Below, one piece after another: positions 12,431 to 22,473 of a DNA stretch of 64,000 nt. The position numbers and the translations under genes were made by a program. Position 1 is the first letter of the stretch. Each line of letters starts with the position of its first letter. Source of the stretch: Mycobacterium paraense (lineage in GTDB: Bacteria; Actinomycetota; Actinomycetes; Mycobacteriales; Mycobacteriaceae); NCBI RefSeq assembly GCF_002101815.1, contig NZ_LQPM01000016.1, forward strand, positions 1 to 64,000, given 5' to 3'. The notes beneath the pieces were generated by a model that was not told the origin of the DNA, did no database searches, and saw only the letters and a program-made list of their open reading frames with translations.

Positions 12431-13054
12431 ATGTACGCACGCTCCACCACCATTCAGGCGCAACCCCTGTCCGTCGACATCGGCATCGCGCACGTCCGCG
12501 ATGTCGTCATGCCGGCGTTGCAGGAGATGAACGGGTATGTCGGGTTGTCGTTGCTGGTGGATCGCCAGTCGGGCAGATGCATCGCCACCAGCGCCTGGCA
12601 GACGATGGAAGCGATGCGCGCCAGCGCCGAGCGGGTGGCGCCGGTCCGCGACCGCGCCGCGTTGATGTTCGACGGCAGCGCCAAGGTCGAGGAGTGGGAC
12701 ATCGCCTTCCTGCACCGCGACCACCACTCCCAGGACGGGGCCTGCGTGCGGGCCACCTGGCTCAAGGTGGTGCCGGATCAGCTGAGCCGGTCCCTGGACT
12801 TCTACCGGACCTCGCTGCTGCCGGAGATGGAAAAGCTCGACGGCTTCTGCAGCGCCAGCCTGATGGTCGACCACCCCGCCTGCCGGCGGGCCGTGTCGTG
12901 CTCGACGTTCGACAGCATGGACGCGATGGCCCGCAACCGCGACCGGGCCACCGAATTGCGCAGCTCACGCGCGCGCGACCTGGGCGCCGAGATCGTCGAC
13001 GTGGCCGAGTTCGAGCTGGCGATCGCCCACCTGCGGGTGCCCGAACTGGTCTAG
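12431..13054 (+). CDS. Conserved mycobacterial protein, second of a tandem pair (Rv2557/Rv2558-like)
   Basis: A 207-residue paralogue of the preceding gene with the same two-half architecture ([15 protein letters not shown] and [15 protein letters not shown] segments). The N-terminal [10 protein letters not shown] and C-terminal [14 protein letters not shown] are almost identical between the pair, while the middle has diverged. It starts at ATG with GGGAGG 7 bases upstream. The TAG stop overlaps the stop of the convergent YCII gene in a shared CTAG. Gene duplication of an internally duplicated protein gives four copies of one fold in 1.4 kb. Confidence 0.83.
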   Translation: MYARSTTIQAQPLSVDIGIAHVRDVVMPALQEMNGYVGLSLLVDRQSGRCIATSAWQTMEAMRASAERVAPVRDRAALMFDGSAKVEEWDIAFLHRDHHSQDGACVRATWLKVVPDQLSRSLDFYRTSLLPEMEKLDGFCSASLMVDHPACRRAVSCSTFDSMDAMARNRDRATELRSSRARDLGAEIVDVAEFELAIAHLRVPELV

Positions 13055-13386
13055 GGCAGGGCGTCCCCGGGGAATCCGCGGCAGGGGTGCACCTGGTAGG
13101 TGAACACCCCGGCCGCCACGCCGGGATCGTCGTTCATGATCGCGGTGGTCTCCTCGACCGGCGCGGCGAACACCCCGATGCCGCAGACGTCGGACTCGTC
13201 GGTGACCGGCAGCACCACCGCGAGCACCCCGTCGTCGCGCAGCCCGAAGTTGCGCCGGCCGTGCTCCCAGATGACCCCCGGGGACGACTCGTCGCCGAAC
13301 CTCGGGCCGCGCTTGAGGATCACGACGCTGTATTCCTTGGCGGTGGGCAGCAGTTGGCCCATCTCCTCGTCGGTGAAGGTCTTCAT
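13051..13386 (-). CDS. YCII-related domain protein
   Basis: A 111-residue protein with a YCII-like ferredoxin fold: an N-terminal [14 protein letters not shown] strand region, a C-terminal half with [22 protein letters not shown], and a [10 protein letters not shown] end. Family members are small dimeric proteins that often lack an assigned reaction. Its ATG overlaps the rarA stop (ATGA), so it is probably translated with rarA. I do not recall an H37Rv counterpart at this spot, so it may be a local addition. Confidence 0.75.
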   Translation of the reverse strand: MKTFTDEEMGQLLPTAKEYSVVILKRGPRFGDESSPGVIWEHGRRNFGLRDDGVLAVVLPVTDESDVCGIGVFAAPVEETTAIMNDDPGVAAGVFTYQVHPCRGFPGDALP

Positions 13387-14729
13387 GCCCGCCTCCTGCG
13401 GATGATCGCGCGCAGCCGGTCCAGCCGGCCGGCCAGTTCCCGTTCGCCGCCGTGGGCGGTGGGGCGATAGTAGTCCACGCCCACCAGCTCGTCCGGCGGA
13501 TATTGTTGCGCCACAACGCCATCGGGATCGTCGTGGGAATAGCGGTAGCCCTGGGCGTTGCCCAGCCCCGCGGCGCCGGCGTAGTGCCCGTCGCGCAGGT
13601 GGGGCGGCACCAGCCCGGCCTTGCCCGCCCTGATGTCGTCCATCGCCGCCGCCAGCGCGGTGGTGACGGCGTTCGACTTCGGCGCGGTGGCCAGGTGGAT
13701 GGTGGCGTGCGCCAGCGTCAGCTGCGCCTCGGGCATGCCGATCAGCTGCACGGTCTGGGCGGCCGCGACCGCGGTCGGCAGCGCGGTCGGGTCGGCCAGC
13801 CCGATGTCCTCGCTGGCCAGGATCATCAGCCGGCGCGCGACGAACCGCGGGTCCTCCCCGGCGACCAGCATGCGGGCCAGGTAGTGCAGCGCGGCGTCGA
13901 CGTCGGAGCCGCGGACCGACTTGATGAACGCGCTGATCACGTCGTAGTGCTGGTCGCCGTCGCGGTCGTAGCGCACCGCGGCCTTGTCCAGGGACTGCTC
14001 GATGGTCTCGACGCTGACGGATTCGCCGGCCTCGGCCGCCACCTCCAGCGCGGTCAGGGCCCGGCGGGCGTCGCCGGCCGCCAGCTGCACCAGCAGGTCG
14101 ACAGCCTCGGGCGCGACGGCGACCTTGCCGCCCAGCCCGCGCGGGTCCTCGACGGCGCGCTGCACGACGGTGCGGACGTCGTCGGCCGAAAGCGGCCGCA
14201 GCTGCAGGATCAGCGACCGCGACAGCAGCGGCGCCACCACGGAAAACGACGGGTTCTCGGTGGTCGCCGCCACCAGCAGCACCACCCGGTTCTCCACGGC
14301 GGACAGCAGCGCGTCCTGCTGGGTCTTGGAGAACCGGTGCACCTCGTCGATGAACAGGACGGTCTGCTCGCCGTTCAACAGGGCCCGGCGCGCCACATCG
14401 ATGACCGCCCGGACCTCCTTGACCCCGGCCGACAGCGCCGACAGCGCCTCGAACCGGCGCCCGGTGGCCTGCGAGATCAGCGCGGCCAGCGTCGTCTTTC
14501 CGCTGCCCGGCGGGCCGTACAGAATGACCGACGCCATGCCCGAGCCCTCGACCAGGCGGCGCAGCGGCGATCCGGGTGTCAGCAGGTGGTCCTGCCCCAC
14601 CACCTCGTCCAGCGACGCCGGCCGCATCCGCACCGCCAGCGGCGCACCGGCCGACACGCCCAGGCCGTGGCCGGTTGTCTGGGGTGCGCCGGGGAGGTCA
14701 AACAGACCGTCGGACACGGTTTTAGGCAT
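13383..14729 (-). CDS. rarA: Replication-associated recombination protein A, RarA/MgsA-type AAA+ ATPase
   Basis: A 448-residue AAA+ ATPase acting at stalled replication forks. The Walker A motif is [14 protein letters not shown], Walker B is [12 protein letters not shown], and sensor 1 is AATTENPSF. The C-terminal MgsA/RarA domain includes [15 protein letters not shown]. It matches M. tuberculosis Rv2559c. ATG at 14729 gives [14 protein letters not shown] at 14717 (VSDGLFD), used for M. tuberculosis, is the alternative. Neither start has a good Shine-Dalgarno, so four residues are uncertain. Confidence 0.9.
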   Translation of the reverse strand: MPKTVSDGLFDLPGAPQTTGHGLGVSAGAPLAVRMRPASLDEVVGQDHLLTPGSPLRRLVEGSGMASVILYGPPGSGKTTLAALISQATGRRFEALSALSAGVKEVRAVIDVARRALLNGEQTVLFIDEVHRFSKTQQDALLSAVENRVVLLVAATTENPSFSVVAPLLSRSLILQLRPLSADDVRTVVQRAVEDPRGLGGKVAVAPEAVDLLVQLAAGDARRALTALEVAAEAGESVSVETIEQSLDKAAVRYDRDGDQHYDVISAFIKSVRGSDVDAALHYLARMLVAGEDPRFVARRLMILASEDIGLADPTALPTAVAAAQTVQLIGMPEAQLTLAHATIHLATAPKSNAVTTALAAAMDDIRAGKAGLVPPHLRDGHYAGAAGLGNAQGYRYSHDDPDGVVAQQYPPDELVGVDYYRPTAHGGERELAGRLDRLRAIIRRRRA

Positions 14730-14868
14730 ACCACGTGGCGGCGACGGCATGCGCCGCTCGAGCCGGCCCGAAATCAATGCGCGCGCCCCGGGCACTTATT
14801 TGCTAAGTTCCGGTTTGCCGAGTTTGGACGCGCGTGCCCACAAGTTGAATCCAACAGCTAGGACGGAC

Positions 14869-15783
14869 ATGAGCCAGCCTCCCGAATACCCAGGCCAGAA
14901 CGTCCCAAGTCAGGGCCCTCCCGGCTACCCGCCTCCGCCCGGCTACGGCGCCCCGCCACCGCCGCCCCCCGGCTACGGCGCCCCGCCGGCCGGTTACGGA
15001 CCGCAGGCGGGCTACGGCGCCCCGCAGGGCCCGCAGTTCAGCGTCGGCGAGGCGTTCCGTTGGGCGTGGGGCAAGTTCACGCAGAACGCCATGCCGTTGG
15101 TGGTGTCGGCGCTCATCTACGGGCTGGTGTTCGGCGCCGCCTACGCCCTGATCCCCATCGGCGGCAGCATGGGCTCGACCACCACCACGACCAACTCCGA
15201 CGGCTACGCGACCACGACGGCGAACATCAGCGCCGCCGGGCTGGCCGTCATGATCGTCGGCTACATCCTGGTCTACGCGATCGGCATCTTCGCCCAGGCC
15301 GCGTTCCTGAGCGGATGCCTTGACCTCGCCGACGGCCGGCCGGTGAGCATCGGCTCGTTCTTCAAGCCCCGCAACCTCGGCATGGTGATCCTCGCCGGGA
15401 TCATCGTCGGGATCCTGACGTCGATCGCCTCGGCCTGCTTCGTCCTGCCCGGCCTCATCGTGGGCCTCTTCGCGCAGTTCACCATCCCGTTCGTCATCGA
15501 CCGGTCGCAGGGCGCCATCGACGCGTTGAAGTCGAGCTTCTCCACGGTCTCGTCGAACTTCGCCAACGCCCTGCTGGCGTGGCTGGTGCAGCTGGCCGCC
15601 GTCGTCGTCGGCGCGGTGCTGTGCGGCGTGGGGCTGCTCGTCGGCGGACCCATCGCCGCGCTGGTCTTGACCTACAGCTACCGCAAGCTTTCCGGCGGCC
15701 AGGTGGTCCCGCTGGAGCAGCCTGGCGGCGGCTACCAGGCCGGACCGCCACCCGGCCCGCCGCCGGGCCCGCAGTTCGGGTAG
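14869..15783 (+). CDS. Proline/glycine/tyrosine-rich membrane protein (Rv2560-like)
   Basis: A 304-residue protein. Residues 1-57 are a Pro-Gly-Tyr repeat tract with several PPPGYGAP units and no membrane segment. The rest holds about five or six hydrophobic helices separated by short loops, including a Thr-rich extracellular loop (STTTTTNSDG), and the protein ends in another PGPPPGPQFG tail. ATG at 14869 has AGGA upstream. The frame is open earlier but there overlaps rarA antisense. It corresponds to Rv2560. The proline-rich ends may bind partner proteins, but function is unknown. Confidence 0.82.
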   Translation: MSQPPEYPGQNVPSQGPPGYPPPPGYGAPPPPPPGYGAPPAGYGPQAGYGAPQGPQFSVGEAFRWAWGKFTQNAMPLVVSALIYGLVFGAAYALIPIGGSMGSTTTTTNSDGYATTTANISAAGLAVMIVGYILVYAIGIFAQAAFLSGCLDLADGRPVSIGSFFKPRNLGMVILAGIIVGILTSIASACFVLPGLIVGLFAQFTIPFVIDRSQGAIDALKSSFSTVSSNFANALLAWLVQLAAVVVGAVLCGVGLLVGGPIAALVLTYSYRKLSGGQVVPLEQPGGGYQAGPPPGPPPGPQFG

Positions 15784-15842
15784 GCCCGGCCGCCGAATCT
15801 CGCTGCGCTGCAGGCTTGTCGCGCTTGTGATGAGATCAGCGG

Positions 15843-18800
15843 GTGAGCATCAAAGTCGCGCTGGAGCACCGCACCAGCTACACCTTTGACCGCCTGGTCC
15901 GAGTGTACCCGCACGTGGTGCGGCTGCGCCCGGCGCCCCACTCCCGCACCGCCATCGAGGCGTATTCGTTGCGGGTCGAGCCGGGCGACCACTTCGTCAA
16001 CTGGCAACAGGACGCGGTGGGCAATTTCCTTGCCCGGCTGGTGTTTCCGAATCCGATGAGCCGCCTGACCATCACGGTCGGACTCATCGCCGACCTCAAG
16101 GTGATCAACCCCTTCGACTTCTTCATCGAGGACTGGGCCGAGACGTGGCCCGCCGGCGGGTGGACCTACCCCAAGGCGCTGGCCGACGACCTCAAGCCCT
16201 ACCTGCGGCCCGTCGACGAGGACGGCCCGGACTCCGAAGGCGCGGGCCCCGGCGAGCTGGTGCGGGCGTGGCTGCAGAACTTCACCGTGCGCGACGGCAC
16301 GCGCACCATCGACTTCCTGGTCGCCCTCAACCGCGCCGTCAACGCCGACGTCGCCTACAGCCTGCGGATGGAACCCGGCGTGCAGACACCGGATTTCACG
16401 TTGCGCAACGGGGTCGGCTCGTGCCGGGACTCGGCGTGGCTGCTCGTCTCGATCCTGCGCCAGCTGGGCCTGGCCGCCCGGTTCGTGTCCGGCTACCTGG
16501 TGCAGCTGGCGTCGGACGTCGAGGCGCTCGACGGCCCGTCCGGACCGGCCGCCGACTTCACCGACCTGCACGCGTGGACCGAGGTGTACATCCCCGGCGC
16601 GGGCTGGATCGGGCTGGACCCGACGTCGGGGCTGTTCGCCGGCGAGGGTCACATCCCGCTGGCGGCCACGCCGCACCCGGCGACCGCGGCGCCCATCAGC
16701 GGCGGCACCGAGCCCTGCGAATCGACGCTGGAGTTTTCCAACACCGTCACCCGCGTGCACGAGGACCCGCGCGTCACGTTGCCCTACCCCGACGACGCCT
16801 GGCGGGCGATCTGCGACGTGGGGCGGCGCGTCGACGAGCGGCTGGCCGCCGCCGACGTCCGGCTGACCGTCGGCGGTGAGCCCACGTTCGTGTCGGTCGA
16901 CAACCAGGTCGACGAGGAGTGGACCACCGCCGCCGACGGCCCGCACAAGCGGCAGCGGGCCTCCGATCTGGCCGCCCGGCTCCGGCAGGCGTGGGCCCCG
17001 CAGGGGCTGATCCAGCGCGGACAGGGCCGGTGGTATCCGGGAGAACCGTTGCCGCGCTGGCAGATTGCGCTCTTCTGGCGAACCGACGGGCGGCCGCTGT
17101 GGGCCGACGCCGCGCTGCTGGCCGACCCCTGGGACGGGTCGCCGGGCCTGGTGCACCCCGACGCGGCCTACGACGTGCTCTGCGGGGTGGCCGACGGCTT
17201 CGCGCTGCCGGCCGCCCAGGTGCGGCCGGCCTACGAGGACCCGCTGGCCCGGCTGGCCGCCAAGGTGCGCAAGCCCCACGGCGATCCGGTGCCACCGGGC
17301 GACGACCTCGGCACCGACACGGCCGACGGGCGCGCGGAGCTGCTGGCGCGCCTCGACGAATCCACCACGGCCCCGGCCGCTTTCGTGTTACCGCTGCACC
17401 GCCGCGACGACGACCTGGGCTGGGCCAGCGCGAACTGGCGGCTGCGCCGCGGCCGGATCGTGTTGCTGGAAGGCGATTCCCCGGCCGGCCTGCGGCTGCC
17501 GCTGGACTCGATCAGCTGGCGGCCGCCCCGGCCGGCGTTCGACGCCGATCCACTGTCCGCGGGAGGCGAGCTCGCGGCGGACGCCGCGAGCGACGCCGTC
17601 GTCGTCGAACCCGGCTCGGCGCCGCCGACCGCGATGGTCGCCGAGGTCCGCCGCGGCCTGCTGTACGTGTTCCTGCCGCCCACCGAGGCCCTGGAACACT
17701 TCGTGGACCTCGTCGCCCGGGTCGAGGCGGCCGCGGCCAAGGCGGACTGCCCGGTGGTGATCGAGGGCTACGGACCCCCGCCGGACCCGCGGCTGAGGTC
17801 GGTGACGATCACCCCCGACCCGGGCGTCATCGAGGTCAACGTGCCGCCCACCGCCAGTTTCGACGAACAGGCGCAGCTGCTGGGCAGCCTCTACGAGCAG
17901 GCCCGCCTGGCCCGGCTGTCCACCGAGTCGTTCGACGTCGACGGGACGCACGGCGGCACCGGCGGGGGCAACCACATCACGCTCGGCGGCGTGACGCCCG
18001 CGGACTCGCCGCTGCTGCGCCGCCCCGACCTGCTGGTTTCGCTGCTGACCTACTGGCAGCGCCACCCGTCGCTGTCCTACCTGTTCGCCGGGCGATTCGT
18101 CGGCACCACGTCGCAGGCCCCGCGGGTGGACGAGGGCCGCGCCGAGGCGCTCTACGAGCTCGAGATCGCGTTCTCCGAGATCGCCCGGCTGTGCGCCGGC
18201 GGGGCCGCCAAGCCGTGGGTCACCGACCGCGCGCTGCGGCACCTGCTCACCGACATCACCGGCAACACCCATCGCGCCGAGTTCTGCATCGACAAGCTGT
18301 ACAGCCCCGACGGCCCCCGCGGCCGGCTCGGCCTGCTCGAGCTGCGCGGCTTCGAGATGCCGCCGCACCTGCGCATGGCGATGGTGCAGTCGCTGCTGGT
18401 GCGCTCGCTGGTGGCGTGGTTCTGGGACGAACCGCTGCGCGCCCCGCTGATCCGGCACGGCGCCAACCTGCACGGGCGATACCTGTTGCCGCACTTCCTG
18501 ATCCACGACATCGCCGACGTCGCCGCCGACCTGCGCGCGCACGGCATACCCTTCGAGACCAGCTGGCTGGACCCGTTCACCGAGTTCCGCTTCCCGCGCA
18601 TCGGCACCGCTGTCTTCGACGGCGTGGAGATCGAGCTGCGCGGGGCGATCGAACCGTGGAACACCCTCGGCGAGGAGTCCACCGCCACCGGCACGGCGCG
18701 CTACGTCGACTCGTCGGTCGAACGCATCCAGGTCCGCATCATCGGCGCCGACCGGCACCGCTACGTGGTGACCGCCAACGGCTACCCGGTGCCGCTGCTG

Positions 18801-19166
18801 GCCACCGACAACCCCGACATCCACGTCGGCGGCGTGCGGTTCAAGGCCTGGCAGCCGCCCAGCGCGCTGCACCCGACCATCAGCACCGACGTCCCCCTGC
18901 AGTTCGAGCTCGTCGACCTCACCACCGGGACGTCGCGCGGCGGCTGCACCTACCACGTCGCGCACCCCGGCGGCCGCGCCTACGACGAGCCGCCGGTCAA
19001 CGCCGTCGAGGCCGAGTCGCGCCGCGCGCGGCGCTTCGAGGCGACCGGCTTCACCCCGGGCAAGCTGGACCTGGCCGCCATCCGGGAGCGCCAGGCGCGG
19101 ATCTTCACCGACATCGGCGCGCCGGGCATCCTTGACCTGCGGCGCGTCCGTACCGTGCAGCAGTGA
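15843..19166 (+). CDS. Large transglutaminase-like protein with C-terminal DUF2126 domain (Rv2566-like)
   Basis: A 1107-residue soluble protein. It has an N-terminal bacterial transglutaminase-like domain (about 1-85), then a transglutaminase core with an intact Cys194 (GSCRDSAW), His243 (DLHAWTEV) and Asp259 (GLDPTSG) triad. The remaining 800 residues match the DUF2126 layout, with GGTGGGNHITLGG and LLTYWQRHPSLSYLFAGRF as landmarks. No signal peptide is seen. It starts GTG and ends in TGATG with the ATP-grasp/alpha-E gene. The arrangement suggests a peptide-bond-handling enzyme system, but the substrate is unknown. Confidence 0.88.
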   Translation: MSIKVALEHRTSYTFDRLVRVYPHVVRLRPAPHSRTAIEAYSLRVEPGDHFVNWQQDAVGNFLARLVFPNPMSRLTITVGLIADLKVINPFDFFIEDWAETWPAGGWTYPKALADDLKPYLRPVDEDGPDSEGAGPGELVRAWLQNFTVRDGTRTIDFLVALNRAVNADVAYSLRMEPGVQTPDFTLRNGVGSCRDSAWLLVSILRQLGLAARFVSGYLVQLASDVEALDGPSGPAADFTDLHAWTEVYIPGAGWIGLDPTSGLFAGEGHIPLAATPHPATAAPISGGTEPCESTLEFSNTVTRVHEDPRVTLPYPDDAWRAICDVGRRVDERLAAADVRLTVGGEPTFVSVDNQVDEEWTTAADGPHKRQRASDLAARLRQAWAPQGLIQRGQGRWYPGEPLPRWQIALFWRTDGRPLWADAALLADPWDGSPGLVHPDAAYDVLCGVADGFALPAAQVRPAYEDPLARLAAKVRKPHGDPVPPGDDLGTDTADGRAELLARLDESTTAPAAFVLPLHRRDDDLGWASANWRLRRGRIVLLEGDSPAGLRLPLDSISWRPPRPAFDADPLSAGGELAADAASDAVVVEPGSAPPTAMVAEVRRGLLYVFLPPTEALEHFVDLVARVEAAAAKADCPVVIEGYGPPPDPRLRSVTITPDPGVIEVNVPPTASFDEQAQLLGSLYEQARLARLSTESFDVDGTHGGTGGGNHITLGGVTPADSPLLRRPDLLVSLLTYWQRHPSLSYLFAGRFVGTTSQAPRVDEGRAEALYELEIAFSEIARLCAGGAAKPWVTDRALRHLLTDITGNTHRAEFCIDKLYSPDGPRGRLGLLELRGFEMPPHLRMAMVQSLLVRSLVAWFWDEPLRAPLIRHGANLHGRYLLPHFLIHDIADVAADLRAHGIPFETSWLDPFTEFRFPRIGTAVFDGVEIELRGAIEPWNTLGEESTATGTARYVDSSVERIQVRIIGADRHRYVVTANGYPVPLLATDNPDIHVGGVRFKAWQPPSALHPTISTDVPLQFELVDLTTGTSRGGCTYHVAHPGGRAYDEPPVNAVEAESRRARRFEATGFTPGKLDLAAIRERQARIFTDIGAPGILDLRRVRTVQQ

Positions 19167-21784
19167 TGGCGCTTCCCAACTCGGCACTGGACACCGGCGG
19201 GCACTACGACGCCGACCGGCTGCTGGCGGGGTACCGGACCGCGCGGGCCCAAGAGGCGCTGTTCGACCTGCGGCACGGCCCCGGGATCGGCTACGACGAG
19301 TTCGTCGACGGCGAAGGCGACGTGCGGCCGGCGTGGTCCGAGCTGGCCGACGCCGTCGCCGAGCGCGGCCGGGCCGGGCTCAACCGGCTGCGCTCGGTGG
19401 TGGACAGCCTCATCGACAACGACGGCATCACCTACACCGACGTCGACGCCGGCCGCGAGCCCCGGCCCTGGCGGCTGGACGCCCTGCCGATCGTGGTTTC
19501 CGCCGCCGACTGGGAGGCGCTGGAGACCGGGCTGGTGCAGCGGTCGCGCCTGCTCGACGCGGTGCTGGCCGACCTATACGGGCCGCGCACGCTGCTCACC
19601 GAGGGCGTGCTGCCGCCGCAGCTGGTGTTCGCCCATCCCGGTTACGTGCGGCCCGCCAACGGCATCGAGGTGCCCGGGCACCACCAGCTGTTCATGCACG
19701 CCTGTGACGTCAGCCGGCAGCCCGACGGCAGCTTCCAGGTCAACGCCGACTGGACGCAGGCGCCGTCGGGCGCGGGCTACGCGCTGGCCGACCGGCGCGT
19801 GGTGGCGCACTCGATTCCGGACCTCTACGAACGGATCGCGCCGCGACCCACGACGCCGTTCGCGCAGGCGTTGCGGCTGGCGCTCATCGACGCCGCGCCC
19901 GACGTCGCGCAGGACCCGGTCGTCGTGGTGCTGTCCCCCGGCATCTACTCGGAGACCGCGTTCGACCAGGCGTACCTGGCGACCCTGCTGGGCTTCCCGC
20001 TGGTGGAGAGCGCGGACCTGGTGGTGCGCGACGGCAAGCTGTGGATGCGCTCGCTGGGCACGCTCAAACGCGTCGACGTGGTCCTGCGCCGGGTCGACGC
20101 CGAGTACACCGACCCGCTGGATCTGCGCGCCGATTCGCGGCTCGGCGTGGTCGGCCTGGTGGAGGCGCAGCACCGCGGGACGGTCACGGTTGTCAACACG
20201 CTGGGCAGCGGCATCCTGGAAAGCCCTGGGCTGCTGCGCTTTCTGCCCGAGCTGGCGCAGCGGCTGCTCGGCGAGGAGCCGCTGCTGCACACCGCGCCGG
20301 TGTATTGGGGCGGCATCGCGGGCGAGCGCTCGCACCTGCTGGCCAACCTGTCGTCGCTGCTGATCAAGTCGACCGTCGGCGGCAATACCCTTGTCGGGCC
20401 GACGCTTTCGTCGGCGCAACTGACGGGGCTGGCCGCGCGCATCGAGGACATGCCGTGGCAGTGGGTCGGCCAGGAGCTGCCGCAGTTCTCGTCGGCGCCC
20501 ACCGACCATGCCGGTGTGCTGTCGTCGGCCGGGGTCGGCATGCGGCTGTTCACCGTCGCCCAGCGCGGCGGCTACGCGCCCATGATCGGCGGCGCCGGCT
20601 ACGTGCTGGCCCCCGGACCGGCCGCCTACACGCTGAAAACCGTTGCGGCGAAGGATGTCTGGGTGCGCCCGACCGAACGCGCGCGGGCCGAGACGATCAC
20701 GCTGCCGTCGGCGCCCCCACCCGCGAAGACCGCCGCGGGCACCTGGGGCGTCAGCTCGCCGCGCGTGCTGTCCGACCTGTTCTGGATGGGGCGCTACGGC
20801 GAGCGCGCCGAGCAGATGGCCCGGTTGCTGATCGTCGCCCGCGACCGCTTCCACGTGTACCGGCACCACCAGGACATCGAGGAGAGCGAGTGCGTGCCGG
20901 TGCTGATGGCCGCGCTGGGCCGAATCACCGGCAACGACACCGGCTTTGGCGGCGACGGGGCCGAGACGATCGCCGTCGCCCCCTCCACGCTGTGGACGCT
21001 GACCGTGGACCCCCACCGGTCCGGGTCGCTGGTGCAGTCGGTGGAGGGGCTGGCGCTGGCCGCCCGCGCGGTGCGCGACCAGCTGTCCAACGACACGTGG
21101 ACGGTGTTGGCCGGCGTGGAGCGTGCGATCGCGCTGCGGCCCGACCCGCCGGACTCGCTGGCCGAGGCCGACGCCCTGCTCGCCTCGGCCCAGGCGCAGA
21201 CGCTGGCCGGGATGCTGACGCTGTCGGGGGTGGCCGGCGAGTCGATGGTGCGCGACGTGGGCTGGACGATGATGGACATCGGCAAACGCATCGAGCGCGG
21301 GCTGTGGCTGACCGCGCTGTTGCGCGCCACGCTGACCGAGGTCCGCAGCGCGCCCGCCGAGCAGACGATCATCGAGGCGACGCTGGTCGCGTGCGAGTCG
21401 TCGGTGAGCTACCGGCGCCGCACCGTGGGCAAGGTCAGCGTGGCCGCCGTCGCCGAGCTGATGCTCTACGACACGACCAACCCGCGGTCGCTGCTGTACC
21501 AGCTGGAGCGGCTGCGCACCGACCTCAAGGACCTGCCGAGCTCGTCGGGGTCGTCGCGTCCCGAGCGGGTGGTGGAGGAGATCGGCACCCTGGTGCGCCG
21601 GTCGCACCCCGAGGAGCTGGAGGCGGTCACCGGCGGGCGCCGTGCGGAGCTGGCCGAACTGCTCGACGCCATCCACACCGAGCTGCGCAACCTGGCCGAG
21701 GTCATCGCCGAGACCCAGTTGCGGCTCCCCGGCGGCATCCAGCCGCTGTGGGGCCCCGACGAGCGCCGCGTCATGCCGGCCTAG
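19166..21784 (+). CDS. Circularly permuted ATP-grasp plus alpha-E domain protein (Rv2567-like)
   Basis: An 872-residue fusion. The N-terminal half (about 60-500) is a circularly permuted ATP-grasp of the DUF407 type, with RPANGIEVPGHHQLFMHACD and NTLGSGILESPG landmarks. The C-terminal half (about 530-860) is an all-helical alpha-E (DUF403) domain beginning VLSDLFWMGRYGERAEQMARL. ATP-grasp enzymes form amide bonds, so a peptide-ligase role is likely, but no product is known. ATG shares its A with the previous stop. GTG three bases earlier is possible. It corresponds to M. tuberculosis Rv2567. Confidence 0.88.
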   Translation: MALPNSALDTGGHYDADRLLAGYRTARAQEALFDLRHGPGIGYDEFVDGEGDVRPAWSELADAVAERGRAGLNRLRSVVDSLIDNDGITYTDVDAGREPRPWRLDALPIVVSAADWEALETGLVQRSRLLDAVLADLYGPRTLLTEGVLPPQLVFAHPGYVRPANGIEVPGHHQLFMHACDVSRQPDGSFQVNADWTQAPSGAGYALADRRVVAHSIPDLYERIAPRPTTPFAQALRLALIDAAPDVAQDPVVVVLSPGIYSETAFDQAYLATLLGFPLVESADLVVRDGKLWMRSLGTLKRVDVVLRRVDAEYTDPLDLRADSRLGVVGLVEAQHRGTVTVVNTLGSGILESPGLLRFLPELAQRLLGEEPLLHTAPVYWGGIAGERSHLLANLSSLLIKSTVGGNTLVGPTLSSAQLTGLAARIEDMPWQWVGQELPQFSSAPTDHAGVLSSAGVGMRLFTVAQRGGYAPMIGGAGYVLAPGPAAYTLKTVAAKDVWVRPTERARAETITLPSAPPPAKTAAGTWGVSSPRVLSDLFWMGRYGERAEQMARLLIVARDRFHVYRHHQDIEESECVPVLMAALGRITGNDTGFGGDGAETIAVAPSTLWTLTVDPHRSGSLVQSVEGLALAARAVRDQLSNDTWTVLAGVERAIALRPDPPDSLAEADALLASAQAQTLAGMLTLSGVAGESMVRDVGWTMMDIGKRIERGLWLTALLRATLTEVRSAPAEQTIIEATLVACESSVSYRRRTVGKVSVAAVAELMLYDTTNPRSLLYQLERLRTDLKDLPSSSGSSRPERVVEEIGTLVRRSHPEELEAVTGGRRAELAELLDAIHTELRNLAEVIAETQLRLPGGIQPLWGPDERRVMPA

Positions 21785-22464
21785 CCGACCTCCGTTGTGG
21801 CCGGCTCCCGCTCGTCGCCCTGGTACCGGTGTGGATCGGGCAACCGCCGGCGACGCACCATGTGCACCAGCACCAGGACCGACATCACGGCGGCGTAGAT
21901 GCACCACAGCGACGCGAACGCCCGCAGGTACAAAATGGCGACCAGGACCAGCCCCACCAGGTTCGCCAGCCCGAACGCGACAATGGAGCGATAGCCCGAC
22001 AGCAGGGCCGGCCCGATCACGGCGAGGATGTAGAGCACCGCCCAGAAGTAGCTGTTGTGCGCGCCGGTCTGGTATTCCAGCGCATGCGGGCACCGTTGCA
22101 CCCCAACCGGTTTGGTGAACACGACGTAGGCCAGGTAGGCCGACACGACGGCGCCGAGCGCCACGAACGGCGCCACCCGCAGCCGGGCGCCGCGGGGCTC
22201 GAGCAGCAACACCGCCACCGGGACCAGCGCCGGCAGCAACGGCAGCGCGATGAACACATAGGCATACATCGCGAAGTGGGCCACCCCGGCGGACACAAAG
22301 CGATTGGGCCACACCGCCGCCTCGAGGAACTGGTGAACCGCGAAGACCGTCGGCAGCAAGGCGAACGGCAGCTCGCGCCAGTGCTTCACCTCGCGCAGGG
22401 TCGCCACCGCGACCGGCACCAGCGCGGTTCCCACCACCAGATCCGCCGTGATCGAAAAGCACAT
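21781..22464 (-). CDS. Multi-pass membrane protein, DUF6629-like
   Basis: A 227-residue protein with about seven hydrophobic helices and the distinctive N terminus MCFSITADLVVGT seen in DUF6629 proteins, with a conserved HQFLEAAVW segment near residue 44. The C terminus is basic (MVRRRRLPDPHRY). It starts 9 bases after the zinc-peptidase gene and probably belongs to that minus-strand operon. Its stop shares CTAG with the stop of the convergent ATP-grasp gene. Function is unknown, and the fit to the family is from memory of its N-terminal motif. Confidence 0.75.
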   Translation of the reverse strand: MCFSITADLVVGTALVPVAVATLREVKHWRELPFALLPTVFAVHQFLEAAVWPNRFVSAGVAHFAMYAYVFIALPLLPALVPVAVLLLEPRGARLRVAPFVALGAVVSAYLAYVVFTKPVGVQRCPHALEYQTGAHNSYFWAVLYILAVIGPALLSGYRSIVAFGLANLVGLVLVAILYLRAFASLWCIYAAVMSVLVLVHMVRRRRLPDPHRYQGDEREPATTEVG

Positions 22465-22473
22465 GGCCGCGGC

